Positions 48,171 through 61,640 of a stretch of 64,000 nucleotides of DNA are shown here, piece by piece. Source of the DNA: Capsicum annuum. Lineage: Eukaryota; Streptophyta; Magnoliopsida; Solanales; Solanaceae. Both the position numbers and the translations under genes were made by a program. The stretch lies in assembly GCF_002878395.1 (NCBI RefSeq), contig NC_061118.1, forward strand, positions 131,941,603 through 132,005,602, given 5' to 3'. The notes under the pieces were generated by a model, which was given only the letters and a program-made list of their open reading frames with translations, ran no database searches and had not been told where the DNA came from. Position 1 is the first letter of the stretch. Each line of letters starts with the position of its first letter.

Positions 48171-49330
48171 AACTGATGGTTTTTGAGAGTCTAAAGTACA
48201 ATTCTGAGATGATCAGTGGGTTCATCCTCATTACGAGAATAGATAAGAGTGTCATCTTTGTAGACTATAACAAACATGTCCAAGTACTACTTGAACATGG
48301 GGTTTATCAAGCCCATGAACATTGTTAGGGAATTGGTAAGATCAAATGACATGACTAACAATTTAAAGTGACCATACCGAGTTTTGAAAGCTATTTTTAG
48401 AATGTCACATTCTCTGACTCTGAGCTGATGGATAGCCTGATCTGAGGTCTATCTTAGAAAAGTAACTAGCACCCTGAAGTTGGTCAAACAAGTCATCAAT
48501 TCTGGGAAGTGGATACTTGTTCTTGACCGTTACTTTATTTAGCTGACGGTAGTCTATACACATTCTGAGAGAACCGTCTTTCTTATGTATGAATAGAATC
48601 AGTGCACCCCAAGGGGACACACTGGGTCTGATGAACCCCTTATATAGGAGATATTTCAACTATACTTTTAATTCTTTGAGTTTTGTTGGAGCCATTCTAT
48701 ATGGCGTATTAGGTATGGGCTGATATTTGGAAAAAGGTCTATTCTGAAGTTGATTTCCCTTTCAGGAGGAACTCTAGGAAGATCTTCGAGAAACACGTTT
48801 ACGGATTCATATGCTATTGATGCTGACTTAAGAGTAGGGGTTTTTGATCTAAAGTCCTGGACTCAAATGAGATGGTAGACATATCCCTTAGATATCATTT
48901 TCCTTTCCCTAAGGTAAGAAACAAGTTAACCCCTAAGTGCTGAAGTACTACCCCTCCACTCTAGGATATGCTCATTTGGGAACTAAAACTGGACAATTCT
49001 ATTTCTACAGTCAATTAAGGCATAGTAGGAATGAAGCCAATCCATGCTGAGAATGGCATCAAAATTGGTCATCTCTAATTTAACTAAGTCTACTGAAGTG
49101 ACTTTCTGAGATACCATAACCGGACAGTTCTTGTATATCCATCGGGCTATGATAGATTTATCCATTGGGGTAGAGACTGAGAAAGGCTCTACTGGAATTT
49201 TTGGGACTGACTCCGAATTCAATATCTATATAAGGAGTTATAAAAGAGAAAGAAGCTCCTAGATCAAGCAAAGCATAAACATGCAAATGATAAACTTGTA
49301 ATGTACTATTGACCATATCAGGAGAACTTT
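48171..49330 (-). pseudogene. Element C protease and reverse transcriptase fragments
   Basis: The RT start is clear at 48405-48659 ([50 protein letters not shown]). It goes out of frame at the SGYHQ position, continues with RYGHFKLLVMSFDLTN, and reaches the catalytic box as VYKDDTL, where related copies have VFIDD. The sequence stops matching about 48171. The protease part is at 48983-49222 (MTNFDAILSMDWLHSYYALI, SVSTPMDKSIIARW), with an LLDLGAS-type box near 49255 where a Gly or Pro is expected. Stops and shifts separate the pieces. Confidence 0.75.
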
Positions 49331-50038
49331 TCTGATCCTGTCGGGACTGAAGTGCATAGAGTCTATTTGGACGTTGCCCACTGGTGGCACTGGAAGTGGC
49401 ACCCTACTGATTTGGGCGATTGAACTGAGCTGAGGGATGGTTATGCCGACTTTGCAAACCCACCTGAGGACACTATCTTACTCTGTAGCCTGGCTTTCCA
49501 TATTTAAAATAAACTTCACTGCCATCTCTACAAACACCCTAATGGTTTTTGTCACACTTCTGACAGAGAGAAATTGTTTGGCCACTCTTTGGCCTTGGCG
49601 TTCTGGCCCTCTTATTCTTTCTCCCTATTTTTCTATATCTCTTCTCCTTATTCTATGGAGCTTGAGTCATAGGCCTAGATAGGATTGTAGCAAGCTGATT
49701 GTTCTGGGCTACTACCAATAAGTTAAGGCAATAAAAGTAGCTCTAAATCCAGAGTGGAAGACATGCTCATTTAGGGGATCTGCCTGAATGGGTAGAGGGG
49801 CTAGCTAATTTTTATTACTTCTGGAAGGAATGTACTGGAAGCATAAGGAAGAGATGAATTAGACTGAGAGTTTAACTTGAGCTCATGCTCACTCGCACGA
49901 CATGAATACTGAAAAAGGGAAACTTTTCCTAAAGCATCTAATAACCTCTTGTCCATAAGTGTGGCGCGCTACACACCCATGCATATGACTCTACTAGATG
50001 TGGCTTTTAGACTTCCTAGGACTCTGTTGAACCTTAGG
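49331..50038 (-). pseudogene. Element C gag remnant
   Basis: The zinc-knuckle side (about 49430-49680) is joined to the gag N-terminus (about 49700-49830, DPLNEHV-like) without the capsid core found in A and D, so roughly half a kilobase is deleted. The usual start codon is not intact. Confidence 0.6.
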
Positions 50039-50050
50039 CTCTGATACCAA
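50039..50050 (-). other. Primer binding site (tRNA-iMet type), element C
   Basis: TTGGTATCAGAG on the minus strand, three bases after the 5' LTR end. A perfect match to the usual iMet primer site. Confidence 0.88.
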
Positions 50051-50053
50051 GTT

Positions 50054-52638
50054 TGTAATGCCCCGAGTATGTACCCCGAATGCTACACGATGCTCATAAT
50101 CCCGAGGGACCACAAGCTAACCCATGATTGGTACTTGCTGCAATAACTAAATAATAATATTGTAATTATGCAGAAATTAGGCAAAAACTTTCCATAAGGT
50201 TCAAACGGAAAGTAAATACTAAATACTAAAAACTGAATACTGATACATCTGTCTGAAATACTTTAGTCTAAAAAGCCTCTACTGTCTGAACATGGATTTG
50301 ATGGGACAAGCCCCTAACTAACCCCAATTATTGAAAATTGATAAACTGAGATACCAAAATACTGAAATAATAAGTCTATCCTCAAACTATGAAGACTCAC
50401 CACTAAATCTGCTGCTGATAAATCAGGCTGCTAAGTATGATTGGGATCCCGTGCATCTGAACCTATAATATAAGATATCATAGCATAAAAAAAAGGTATG
50501 CATCAGTACTTTGAATGTACTGGTATGCTATGTGAGGTAGAATGAGATGCATGGTTTCATATGCATGAACAATACTAAATGAATGACATGAATATAACTG
50601 AGTGAGAGTACATGCATGAATACATAAACTATAACTGAGATTATGATAACACTGGATACTGAGTTCTGAATTACTGATTTACTAATATCTGAGTTTACTG
50701 ATATTGTATATCTGATAATTGAGTGACTGTATCTGATAGTCCTTATTTTTGAAATGCTGGTCTGAGTTTTATATTGAGCTGAGTGACTGTATCTTATAGT
50801 CCTGATTTTTGAAATGCTGGTCTGAGTTTTATATTGAGCTGAGTGACTGTATCTGACAGTCCTAAATCTGTAGAACTGAACTGAGTTCTATACTGAGACT
50901 AAATCTGAAATTGAGACCATGAGAGGTAATCATCTAACCGACATGCCCCTTCCTGAATAGATTGGGGTCCAACCTATAAACCCAGCTTGAAGGGTGTCAG
51001 TACCATGCCATGGGTAAATACAAGTTGAGTCACCCTCATCTGGCAGGTTCTCTAAATGAGAACGGTGGTGCCCTCAACTAGCAGGTAGGACACATCATCA
51101 ACTCTCAACTGGCAGGTTGATGTCTTAACCTACATTGGTTACGTTGTTTTAGAACACAAGGACTGCTTCTAAGGATCACACCCTCTACTGGCAGGTGAGT
51201 CCCCAGCCTTGGGTTCACTCGGTGCTAAATCCTACTCCCAACTAAATAGACACTAGACTGAATTCTAAACTGTACTAGGATGGACTAAACTATTACTGAT
51301 CATACTATCTAACTAAAATGAACTAAGTTCACTGAGTTTTGTTGACTGATGAAATACTATTGAATTCTATTAATTGACTAAATTTACTGAGGTCTGAACT
51401 GAATATTGAACTGGACTGGATTGATATTGAGTCTACTAAGTTTTTCCTGAGTTCTGTAACTGACTGAGAGTACTACTATTGTGACATGACTGAGATTATT
51501 TTGTAACTGACACTGGCTCTAGATAAACAGCTAAATTATCGGGTATTAAATACCCCCAAGACTCGATAACATGAAAAGTAAAGCATCACATGACCTTGCA
51601 TAGCTTAGAAATGCACACTTGTTCATAATGCATCTATAGAGGCATTTTATCAAACACTTGAATGGCATGAACTAGTATACATGCTAACATGATATAATCT
51701 CACTATTTAATTCACATGGATAACTCATCAAACACTTGGAAGGCATTGTATATGCACATAGTACTAATCAACGCATGAGCATCACAATTTCAAGGCTTTA
51801 ACATGAATTCACATGATACTATATACATAATAATTGTTTTTACATAAATCTTGGGCTTAATCATGGAATAGTAACCCAATCAACATTATAATCATGAATA
51901 CAATTGAATCCAAATCATGGAAATCATGAAATCAATTTACTTAAGTTTAAAAGAGTTTCTTGGACTCCAAGGGTGGAAGGGACCCTTGGATGAATACTTG
52001 ACATACCTTAACAATTAAATTCTAAATGATTGATGGTAAGTTCTTGAGCCTTTAATTGAATTTGAAATCTCCTAAGGTTTTTCTTAAGAGCAACTCGTGA
52101 AAAATGAATAGTTTTTGCTATTAAAAGGGTTTAATTTCATGTTTTGGGGATAATAAACGTGGAAAAAAGACCCAATTACCCTTGAGGATGTGACTTTTTA
52201 ATGACTAAAAACTGACCTAGCGATGCACAAACGATGCACCGCGTCGTTGTCATTGATGCGATGGCCAATGCGCTGCATCGAGTCCACATCGATTCTTTGA
52301 AATTTGAACTGAGAGCTGGAGAAAAATATTCATAGACATGATGGTTGACGCTGCGCGTCGAGATCGTGTCGATCCACTGGTTTGAACTTTCAAATGTGAT
52401 CAAACGAAATCTGAAAAATCCAAAACTTGTTCGGAAAGACACACTGACATTCCTGGTCATGAATCAACCTAAAAAAATCATTACTTTAAGGTCATGAGGG
52501 TAGTGAAATAGAGTCGCCAACCTATAAAGGCTAAAATAACACTAAATCCGAATACTTAGCTAAAATTTTCTATGTCTGGGACCTCCCTTAACAAGATTTA
52601 AAGGACTGAGTTAAACTTAAAATTTGCGGGATCTTACA
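50054..52638 (-). repeat. 5' LTR of element C, 2585 bp
   Basis: Starts TGTAATGCCCCGAG and ends GGGATCTTACA on the plus strand. It contains a near-repeat around 50720-50880 (gagtgactgtatct, then ttgagctgagtgactgtatc), where the 3' LTR has fewer copies, and four CTGGCAGGT-type motifs at 51040-51200. Confidence 0.88.
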
Positions 52639-55204
52639 ACGCACCATATGCTTCTGCAAGAATTCTCTGCCTTACGCCATCCACACATGTCACACATAAC
52701 CTACCCTAGAAGTGCAACACATCATCTCTCTCTTGGGAGAAAACCTCTACTTTTTAATCTCTGACTGACTCTTTCAGCTTAACTAAACTGGGACTTTGTC
52801 CTACTTTTCTTTCTCTTTAGAAGCCAAAGATGATTCCAAACTATTCTACACCCAAACACTATCCTCGACTAAATCAAACAAACGAACACCTAACCTGGCA
52901 AGTTGATGAACTTCCTGAACTAACTCCTTCTTACCATCCTTAATGTGAGCAACACTACCCGTGGATAGTCTACTTAGAGCAAGCCAATATATTGGCCTTT
53001 CCTGAATGATACAGAACACTCATGTCGTAGTCTTTCAATAACTCTAACCACCTTCTTTAACACAAGTTTAAGTCTTTCTGAGAAAATACATACTACAAAC
53101 TTTCATGGTCTGTGAACACATCAACATGCATCCTATACAAATAACGCCTCCAAATCTTTAAGGTAAACACTACAGGTGCTAACTCAAGTTCATGAGTGGG
53201 GTAATTCTTTTCATGAGACTTAAATTGTCTAGAGGCATAGGCTATGAACTTACCTTTCTGCATTAAAACACATCCCAAACCAACAACGGAAGCATCACAA
53301 TATACCATAAACCCATCTGAACTATCCGGTAAACTCAAAACTAGGGCTATAGTGAGTCGAGTCTTCAACTCCTGAAAACTCTTCTCACAAGAATCTGACC
53401 ACTGAAATTTGATTTTTTTTAGATTCAATCTGAACTTAGGGGATGCAATAGACAAAAATCCTTTAATAAACCATCGATAATATCCAGCCAAACATAAAAA
53501 ACTCCTAATATCTAATGGAGAAATAGGTCTGGGTCAGTTTCTCACTGCTTCAGTCTTTTGAGAATCAACTCTAATTCCATCACCAGAAACTATATGACTA
53601 ACAAAAGCTACTGAGGGTCTGTAATACTATTCTAAGATGGTCTGTATGATCATATTCACTGTAGGAGTAGACAAGAATGTCATCAATAAAGACTATGATG
53701 AACATGTCCAAGTACTTCTTGAACACGCGATTCATCAAGTCCATGAAGGCTGCTGGGGAATTAGTAAGCCCAAATGACATGACTAGGAATTCAAAGTGAC
53801 CATACCAAGTTCTAAAAGCTATTTTTGGAATGTTACATTCTCTGACTCTGTGCTGATGATAACCTGATTTGAGGTCTATCTTAGAAAAGTAACTGGCACC
53901 CTGAAGTTGGTCAAATAAGTCATTAATTCTAAGAAGTGGATACTTGTTCTTGTTTGTGACTTTGTTTAACTGACGGTAGTTAATACATATTCTAAGAGAA
54001 CCGTCTTTCTTATGCATGAATAGAACTGGTGCACCCCATGGGGAAATATTGTGCCTGATAAATCTCTTATCTAGAAGGTTTTTTAACTGTTCTCTTAATT
54101 AGTTAAGCTCCGCTAGAACCATTCTGTATGGTGAAATAGAGATAGACTGAGTATCTGGAAGAAGGTCTATTCCGAAGTCAATTTCCCATTCGGGAAAAAC
54201 TTTGGGAAGATTTTTGGGAAACACATCTTGAAATTCACAGGCTACTAAAACTGAGTCAAGATTAGGGGTCTCTGAACTATAGTCTTTAACTCAAAATATA
54301 TGGTAGACACACCCCTTGGATATCATTTTTCTCGGTCTAAGGTAGGAGACAAGATGACCCATGAGTGCTGAAGTACTACCCCCCATTCTAGGATAGGTTT
54401 ATTTAGGAACTGAAAATGGACAACTCTATTTCTGTAGTCAACTGAAGCATAACATGATTGAATCCAAAACATGCCGAGAATGACGTCATAATCTGTCATC
54501 TCTAACTCTACTAAGCCTACTAAAGTTACTTTCTGCAATACCATAATCGGACAATTCCTATATACCCATCGGGCTATGATAGATTTACAACTGAGGGAGA
54601 GACTGAGAAGGGTTCTTCTAGTATTTTTAGACTGACTCTAAAGTCAACGGCTATATAAGGAGTTACAAAGGACAAAGAAGCTCCTGGATATAGAAAAGCA
54701 TAAACATATAAATGATAAACTTGTAACGTACCAGTGACCACGTCAGGAGAGCTTCCCTAATCCTGTCGGGACTGAAGTGTATAGAGCCTATTTGGCTACT
54801 ACCCACTGGTGGCACTAGAATCGGCACCCTACTAAGACGAGCAATGGGAAAGAGCTGGGGGACTACTATGCTGGCTCTAGGAACCCACTTGAGGACACTA
54901 TCTAATTCTATGAACTAGCTTGCCACATCTGAAATATACATCACTGCCAACTCTGCAGACACCCTGATAGTTTTTACCATACTTCTGGCAAAGAGGATTT
55001 ATTCGGGCACTACTGATACTACCCTGAGATTTAGAGTTAGCGCCCTATCCTTACTACCATTTTTGAATTTAGGCACTGGAGCACTGGCTGAGGACAGAGC
55101 TGGAACTGAAGATTTTGGGCAGAACTGGTGATGATTACCACCCTCTGACTTAGGCTAAGTGAGGTTGAAGCTACTTGTTATAGCCTTTTTTTTCTCCCTC
55201 TTCT
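52639..55204 (-). pseudogene. Element B protease, RT, RNase H and integrase start (decayed)
   Basis: After element C, B's integrase N-terminal side resumes at 52639, then the RNase H end. RNase H and connection are at 53093-53491 ([43 protein letters not shown]). RT at 53598-54017 is the longest surviving RT frame in the window ([46 protein letters not shown]) with its catalytic [10 protein letters not shown] box intact. Protease at 54323-54700 has a Tyr in place of the active-site Asp (FLYPGAS). The zinc-knuckle part of gag is at about 54900-55030, and the sequence stops at 55204 where element D begins. Confidence 0.82.
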
Positions 55205-57734
55205 TGTAACTTCCCAAATCTGATACCCAGAATGCTACACGGTGCTCATGACCCCGAAGGACCATAAGCTAACCCATGACTGATATTTGTACCTGTATAC
55301 TACATAAAATACTTTATAATACGAAAACATGAAATAAAAAGCCATAAGGTTCAAAATTGAGACATAGTATCTAATAAAAAATATAACATCTGGGAGGGGT
55401 ATGAAATACCCAAAACAACTGAAATAAGCTATATGAACCTACTGCGGTCTGGAAATCCTCTAAAACGTGATTGTTTGGATAAAAAGTTGATGGGATATGT
55501 CCCCAACTAACTCCAACTAATAAAATAATTACTGAGATAATAAAATGATGATCATGTCCTCGAAAGATGAGGACTCACTACTAACTCTGATAGTTGAAAC
55601 TGGAATTTACTAATGCTCTGGAGCTCGTCTCTCTGAACCTAAGGTATAAGACACCATAGCACAAATGCGTCAGTACTTTGAATGTGCTGGCATACATGTG
55701 AGGTAGGCTGAATGCATGGGGTTCATATGAATAAACAATAACAATAGTAGACTGACTATCATGAGTGTGAGAATACATGCATGAGACATAATAATTGACA
55801 CTGATACCGTGATAACATGATTACTGAATCAGAATACTAATAACATGACATACTGATAACTAATATAACTGATAACATGAGTGACTGTATCTGATAGTCC
55901 TGAATCTAATTGAACTAGCTGAGTCCCGTATTGTATCTAAGTTTACTTTATCTGATGGTCCTAAAATTTGAAGAACTATTTGATTTCTATTACTGAGACT
56001 AATTAACTGTGTCTGACAGTCCTAATTCTATAACATGAAACTATGAGAAATATTTATCAACCAACATGCCCCAAATATGCCATTATGGCTAAGTTGGGGT
56101 CCAATCTGTAGCCCCAACTAAAAGGGTGTTAATACCGTGCCACTGGTAAGGACAAGCTATGGGTGACCCTCATCTGATAGTATCCCTAAAAGAGAATAGC
56201 GGACCCCTTATCTGACAGTGCTTATCCACCTCATCAACCCTCATCGGAAAGTATTGATGTCTCAACCTATACTGGCTACATAGTTCTGGAATGCAACAAT
56301 GACTTCTAAGAAGCACACCCTTATTTGATAGTGTGTCTTTCCATCCTTGGGTTTCCTCGGTGCTAATTCCTACTCCCATCTGAATAGACTCTGAACAGGA
56401 TTTACTAAACAGAACATGGGCTGAGTTACTAAATTCCGTTGACTAAAAAAATACTACTAATACTGACAACTGACTGAGTTCATGGGATCATGGAGATTTC
56501 CTAAGTCATAAGACTGTCTAAAGTCTAAGAATTCATAGCTTGACTGAGAGTATCATAAAAACATGACATGGCTTTAGGAACATAGTTAATGTTTCAGGTA
56601 CGAGTACCCCCAGGACTCGATGAAAGGAAACTGACCAAGCATAACTTACTTGAACATATAACTAACATCATAATCCATAATACATTTATAGAAGCATTTC
56701 ATCAAAACATGTGATAGGCATAACTTGTACATACATGGGGATTTCATGGTATCATGCTAGTTAAGCACTTTTCCTTCATCTAGGAATTTAATCAAACATA
56801 TTGTAGGCATGGTACATGTAAACATTATTGTACAATAATTAAACATCATGGTTCAATTTTAATTTCATCATTCAAGGTTTAGTCATAGGTTTGCATGAAT
56901 CTATATCTATAATAATTTAACCCACATAGAATTTATCACCCAACATGAATTAGAATACAATTTCTCATTATCCACATGAATAAGAGCAGCCTAATCATGA
57001 AATTCATAAGAAAATCCATAAACTTGAATTTACAAAAGGGATTCTTGGGCTTCATGGATGAAAGGAGTCCATGAATGAACATTATACATACCTTGGTTCA
57101 TAAATACACGAAGATTGACGGAGGAAATTCTTGATTCTGAATCTTTTATGAAAAGCCCTAGGTTGTTCTTGAGAGATTTTTAAGAGAAGAGAGTGTATTT
57201 TGGTTGAAAAATGGATGAATTACATGTTAAAGGGATTAAATAGGAGTGGGAAATTGACCCTTTTAACTCTGGACGTGTCTTGTAAATTTAGTGAAAATTT
57301 TCTGAATTGGACCCCTAGCGCGACGTGGTGCTATCGCGCCGTATCACTAAAATTTGACAATTATGAAACTGAGGGATGGCGCGATGCGGGGATATCGCGT
57401 TGCCCCTTATTTTGTGACATGGAACTTTGTTACGACATGGAGGAAATCGCGCTGAGACACTGGAGAAGGAGAATTGCTATTTTAGCTTGGGGCGCGGCGC
57501 GCCACTGACCAATATGGCGCTGTTTTACGATGGGAACTTGAAATAGTCATAACTTCTTACCTGGTTATCGGATTTAGGAGAATTTTATATCGATGGAAAG
57601 CTTATTGAATTTTCCACATGAAAAAGGTGAAACTCTTAAAAATACCATGTGTACAATAGTTGATTCATCTTTCAAAGAAAGCTCATAATATTTTTTTGAT
57701 GATTTCAAGCTAAGAAAAGGTACGGGGTATTACA
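55205..57734 (-). repeat. 3' LTR of element D, 2530 bp
   Basis: Starts TGTAACTTCCC and ends GGGGTATTACA on the plus strand. It matches 62914-64000 over the available length. Four CTGATAGTG/CTGACAGTG-type motifs lie at 56170-56330. Near its right end are gcgcgaygyggng and tcgcgc words, then the ggttatcggatt and ggaaagct segments shared with A. Frames inside (57200-57508 and others) are not genes. Confidence 0.9.
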
Positions 57735-57749
57735 ATATCTCTCTCTTAA
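57735..57749 (-). other. Polypurine tract of element D
   Basis: TTAAGAGAGAGATAT on the minus strand, directly before the LTR start TGTAATACCCC. Confidence 0.75.
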
Positions 57750-58071
57750 GAATGTTCATCCTCGAATGAAACTGAGAGTGAGGGGGAGAGCATAAATTGA
57801 CATACATACTGAACATGAATAACTGAAACATGATCTCATGACTGACATGACTAATAACTAAATATATCACACTGAACATGCATAACTGATGCATGTGTAA
57901 CAGATTTATGAATGCATGACGGAGTGTTGTGAGGAACTAAGTTTCTCACAATGACAGTGCATGTCTGATACATAATTATATAACTGAACTGATACATGAA
58001 TGCATGACTAAATATGCAATGGTACTTGATACCAAGTTTGTGATGAACACTGAACATGAAACTGAGTAAGC

Positions 58072-59540
58072 TTAAGGAGGACTGTTACCTTGAGCTTGAT
58101 CTGAGTTGGTGGAGAAGAGATGAGGATACTTGATATGCATGTCTGCTTCTTCTTCCTAAGTAGCTCCCTTGACAGACTGATTTCACCAAAGAACTTTAAC
58201 TAGAGGGACTTCTTTGTTCCTCAATCTACGAGTCTGATAGTCTAGGATTTTGACTGGAATCTCCTCTTAAGAGAGACTGTTCTGAACATCAATGCTATGA
58301 ATAGGGACTACAACTGCTAGGTCACCTATGCATTTCTTGAGTAAAGAGACATGGAAGACTGGATAAACTGAGGCTAGATATGAAGGCAAGTCGAGATCAT
58401 AACCTACCTTGCCGAATCGACTGAGAATCTCAAAGGGACTGACATAACGGGGACTGATTTTCCCCTTTCTTGCCGAACCGTTTCACTCTCTTCATGGGAG
58501 AGATCTTTAGATAGACATAGTCAGCAATCTTGAACTCGAGATCTTTTCTACGAATATTTGCATAAGACTTCTTTCAGCTCTGAGCAGCCCAGAGTCTTTC
58601 TCTAATCAACTGGACTTTTCTAAGGCATCGAATACAAAGTTAGGCCCTATGATTAAGGCTTCACTAACTTCGAACCAACCGATCGGAGATCTATATATCC
58701 TACCATAGAGAGCATCAAATGAAGCCATTCAAATATTGGAATGATAGCTGTTGTTGTATGCAAACTCTATCAAAGGCAAGTAGTCATCCCAACTACCCTT
58801 GAAATCAATTGGACACTCTCGTAGCATATCTTCTAAAGTCTGAATGGTCCTTTCTACTTGACTATCTTTCTGAGGATGAAAGGCTGTACTGAGATGAACT
58901 TGGGTACCAAGACCTTTTTGAAATGTTTTCTAGAAATAATAGGTGAACTGAGTACCTCTGTATGAGATAATAGATAATGGAATACCATGCAACCTGACCA
59001 ACTCTCTGATGTAGAGTTTGGCATAATCCTCGACTGAGTAAGAGGTATGGACTGGAAGAAAATAAGCTGATTTGGTCATCCTATCTATAATGACCCAAAC
59101 CAAATCATGTTGATGACGAGTTCGAGGTAAACCCATCAAGAAGTCCATGTTCACTTCTTCCCACTTCCAAGTACGAATAATGAACTCCTGCATAGGACTA
59201 CTAGGCTTTTGATGCTCTATCTTAACTTGCTGACATGTAGAGAACTTAGCCACACACTCTGCAATATCTCTCTTTATCCTACTTCACCAATAGACTTCTT
59301 GCAAGTCACGATACATCTTTGAGGCCCCTGGATGAATAGAGTAGCACGCACCATGCACTTTTGCAAGAATTCGCTGCCTTAAGTCATCTACACCTGGAAC
59401 ACATAGACGACCCTTGCAACGCAAAACACCATCTCCCTCTTGGGAGAAAACCTCTACTTTATGATCTTGAACTGACTCTTTCAACTTGACAAGGCTAGGA
59501 TCTTTATCTTGCTTTTATTTCACCTCAAAAACTAGAGATG
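58072..59540 (-). pseudogene. Element D integrase and chromodomain-like tail (decayed)
   Basis: The zinc-binding end is at 59284-59484 (GVLRCKGRLCVPGVDDLRQ, SIHPGASKMYRDLQEVYW). The core is at 58930-59253 (MDFLMGLPRTRHQHD, WVIIDRMTKSAYFLPV, LYIRELVRLHGIPLSII). The second catalytic Asp is replaced: SIISYRG where B keeps SIISDRG. The rest of the core and the GPF-type C-terminus follow in other frames to a stop at 58072-58074. The lost Asp alone would abolish integration. Confidence 0.82.
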
Positions 59541-61640
59541 ATTCTGAACTACTCTAAACCCATATATCACCCTCATCTGTATTGAATAAGCGAACGCCTA
59601 GTCTAGAAAGCTGATGTACTTCCTGAGCTAACTTCTTTTTACAGTCATCCACATGAGCAACACTACCCATAGACATTCTACTGAGAGTGTCGGCCACTAT
59701 ATTGGCCTTGCCCAGATGATAGAGGATACTCATGTCATAATTTTTCAAGAGTTCTAAGCACCTTCTCTGACGAACATTGAGATCTTTCTGAGAAAAGACA
59801 TACTGAAGACTCTTATGATCTGTGAAGACATCTATATGAACTCCATAGAGATAATGCCTCCAAATCTTCAAGGCAAAGAATACGACTGCTAACTCAAAGA
59901 TCATGAGTAGGATAATTCTTCTCATGGGGTTTAAGCTGTTTGGAGGGGTAGGCTATGACCTAAACTTGATGCATGAGTACAAAACCTAAACCCACACTGG
60001 ATGCATCACAATACACTACGAACCCATCTGGACCATCAGGATGAGCTAAAATTAAAGCTGAGGTGAGTTGAGTTTTCAACTCCTAAAAACTCTTCTCTTA
60101 AGGATCTGACCACTGAAACTTGATTTTCTTCTGAGTTAATCTGGACATAGGGGATGCAATAAAAGAAAATCCCTTAACAAACCATCTGTAATAGCCATCC
60201 AAACCCAAAAAACTCCTGATATCTGATGGAGAGATAGTTCTGGGTCAGTTTTTTGCCGCTTCGGTCTTTTGAGTATCTACTCTAATGCCATCACCCAAAA
60301 TAATATGACTAAGGAATGCTACTAACCTTATCCAAAATTCACACTTACTGAATTGAGAAAATAGTTGATGATCTTTGAGAGTCTAAAGTATTATTCTGAG
60401 ATAGTCTGCATAATCTCGCTCACTGCAGGAATAGACCAGAATATCATCTATGAAGACTATGACGAATATGTCCAAGTACTATTTGAACACACAGTTCATC
60501 AAGTTCATAAAAGTTGTTGGGGCATTGGTAAGACCAAATGACATTACTAGGAATTTGAAGTGACCATACAGAGTACGAAAAGCTATTTTCGGTATGTCAC
60601 ACTCTGACTCTGAGCTGATGATAGCCAGATCTGAGGACTATTTTAGAGAAATAGCTAGCACCCTAAAGTTGGTCAAATAAGTCATCGATTTTGGGAAGAG
60701 GATACTTGTTCTTGACCATGACCTTATTAAGTTAATGGTAGTCTATACACATTCTAAGAGAATCATCTTTCTTGTACATGAATAATACTGGCGCGCCCCA
60801 CGGGGAAACATTGGGCCTGATGAATCCCTTATCTAAAAGATCCTTCAACTGTTCTTCTTTCAAAGAGAGGTTCAATTCCTAAGTTTTGTTGGTGCCATTC
60901 TATATGGTGGAATAGATATAGGCTGAGTATCTGGAAGAAGATCAATGCCGAAGTCTATTTCCCTTTTGGAAGGAATTCCTGGAAGATTTTTGGGAAAGAC
61001 ATCTGAATATTCATTCACAACTAGAATGGATTCAAGACTGGGAGTTTCGGAATTGGAATCATTAACATGAACAAGCTGATAGACACATCCCTTAGATATC
61101 ATTTTCCTTGCCCGAAGGTAAGAAACAAGCTGACCCCTGAAAGCCGATACACTACCCTTCCACTCAAGGACAGGTTTATTTGAGAACTGAAACTGGACTA
61201 TCCTATTTCTACAGTCGACCGTGTCATAGTAGGAATGAAGTCAATCTATGCCAAGAATGACATCAAAATTGGTCATCTCTAATTCAACTAGATCTGCTGA
61301 AGTGACTTTCTGAAATATCATAATCGGGCAGTTCCTGTATACCCGCCGGGCTATGATGGTTTTAACCACTGAGGTAGAGACTCAAAAGGGCTCTACTAGA
61401 ATTTTGGGATTGACTCCGAAATCAACTGCTATATAAGGAGATACAAAAGACAAGGAAGCATCTGGATCTAGAAAAGCATAAACATGCACATGAAAGATCT
61501 ATAACATACTAGTAACCATATTAGGAGAATTTTTCTGATTTTTTGGGGACTGGATAGAATAGAGTCTTTTTGGGTGTTGCCCACTAGTAGCACTAGAGGT
61601 GGCACCCTGCTGATTTGTGCAATCGGACTGAGCTAAGGAG
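59541..61640 (-). pseudogene. Element D protease, RT and RNase H (decayed)
   Basis: RNase H is at 59554-60120; the frame at 59554-59925 has IDVFTDHKSLQYVF, RQRRCLELLKNYDMSILYH and ANIVADTLSRMSMG, the well-kept end of the domain. RT is at about 60400-60850 in several frames (TDHLR-side, then KIAF, KYPLP-like). The linker before RT is at 60872-61102 ([37 protein letters not shown]). The protease active-site box near 61460 reads FLDPDAS. Multiple shifts and stops are present. Confidence 0.8.

Larger units (their letters stand above)
43832..52638 (-). mobile_element. Ty3/gypsy element C, internally rearranged, nested in element B
   Basis: Flanked by acata (43827-43831) and acgca (52639-52643), which read as a decayed copy and an intact copy of one 5-bp target duplication. 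Removing C rejoins B's integrase in line with A and D. Its 5' LTR is 50054-52638 and its 3' LTR is recognisable at 43832-46120. The internal part keeps protease and RT pieces (about 48171-49330) but lacks RNase H, integrase and the chromodomain tail, replaced by about 2 kb of unrelated DNA. The gag core is deleted as well. It could never have moved by its own enzymes in this form. Confidence 0.88.

Noticed and set aside
57200..57508. 102-codon plus frame in the LTR of element D
   Set aside because: It falls in the U3 side of the LTR, has no recognisable domain and no counterpart in sister LTRs.
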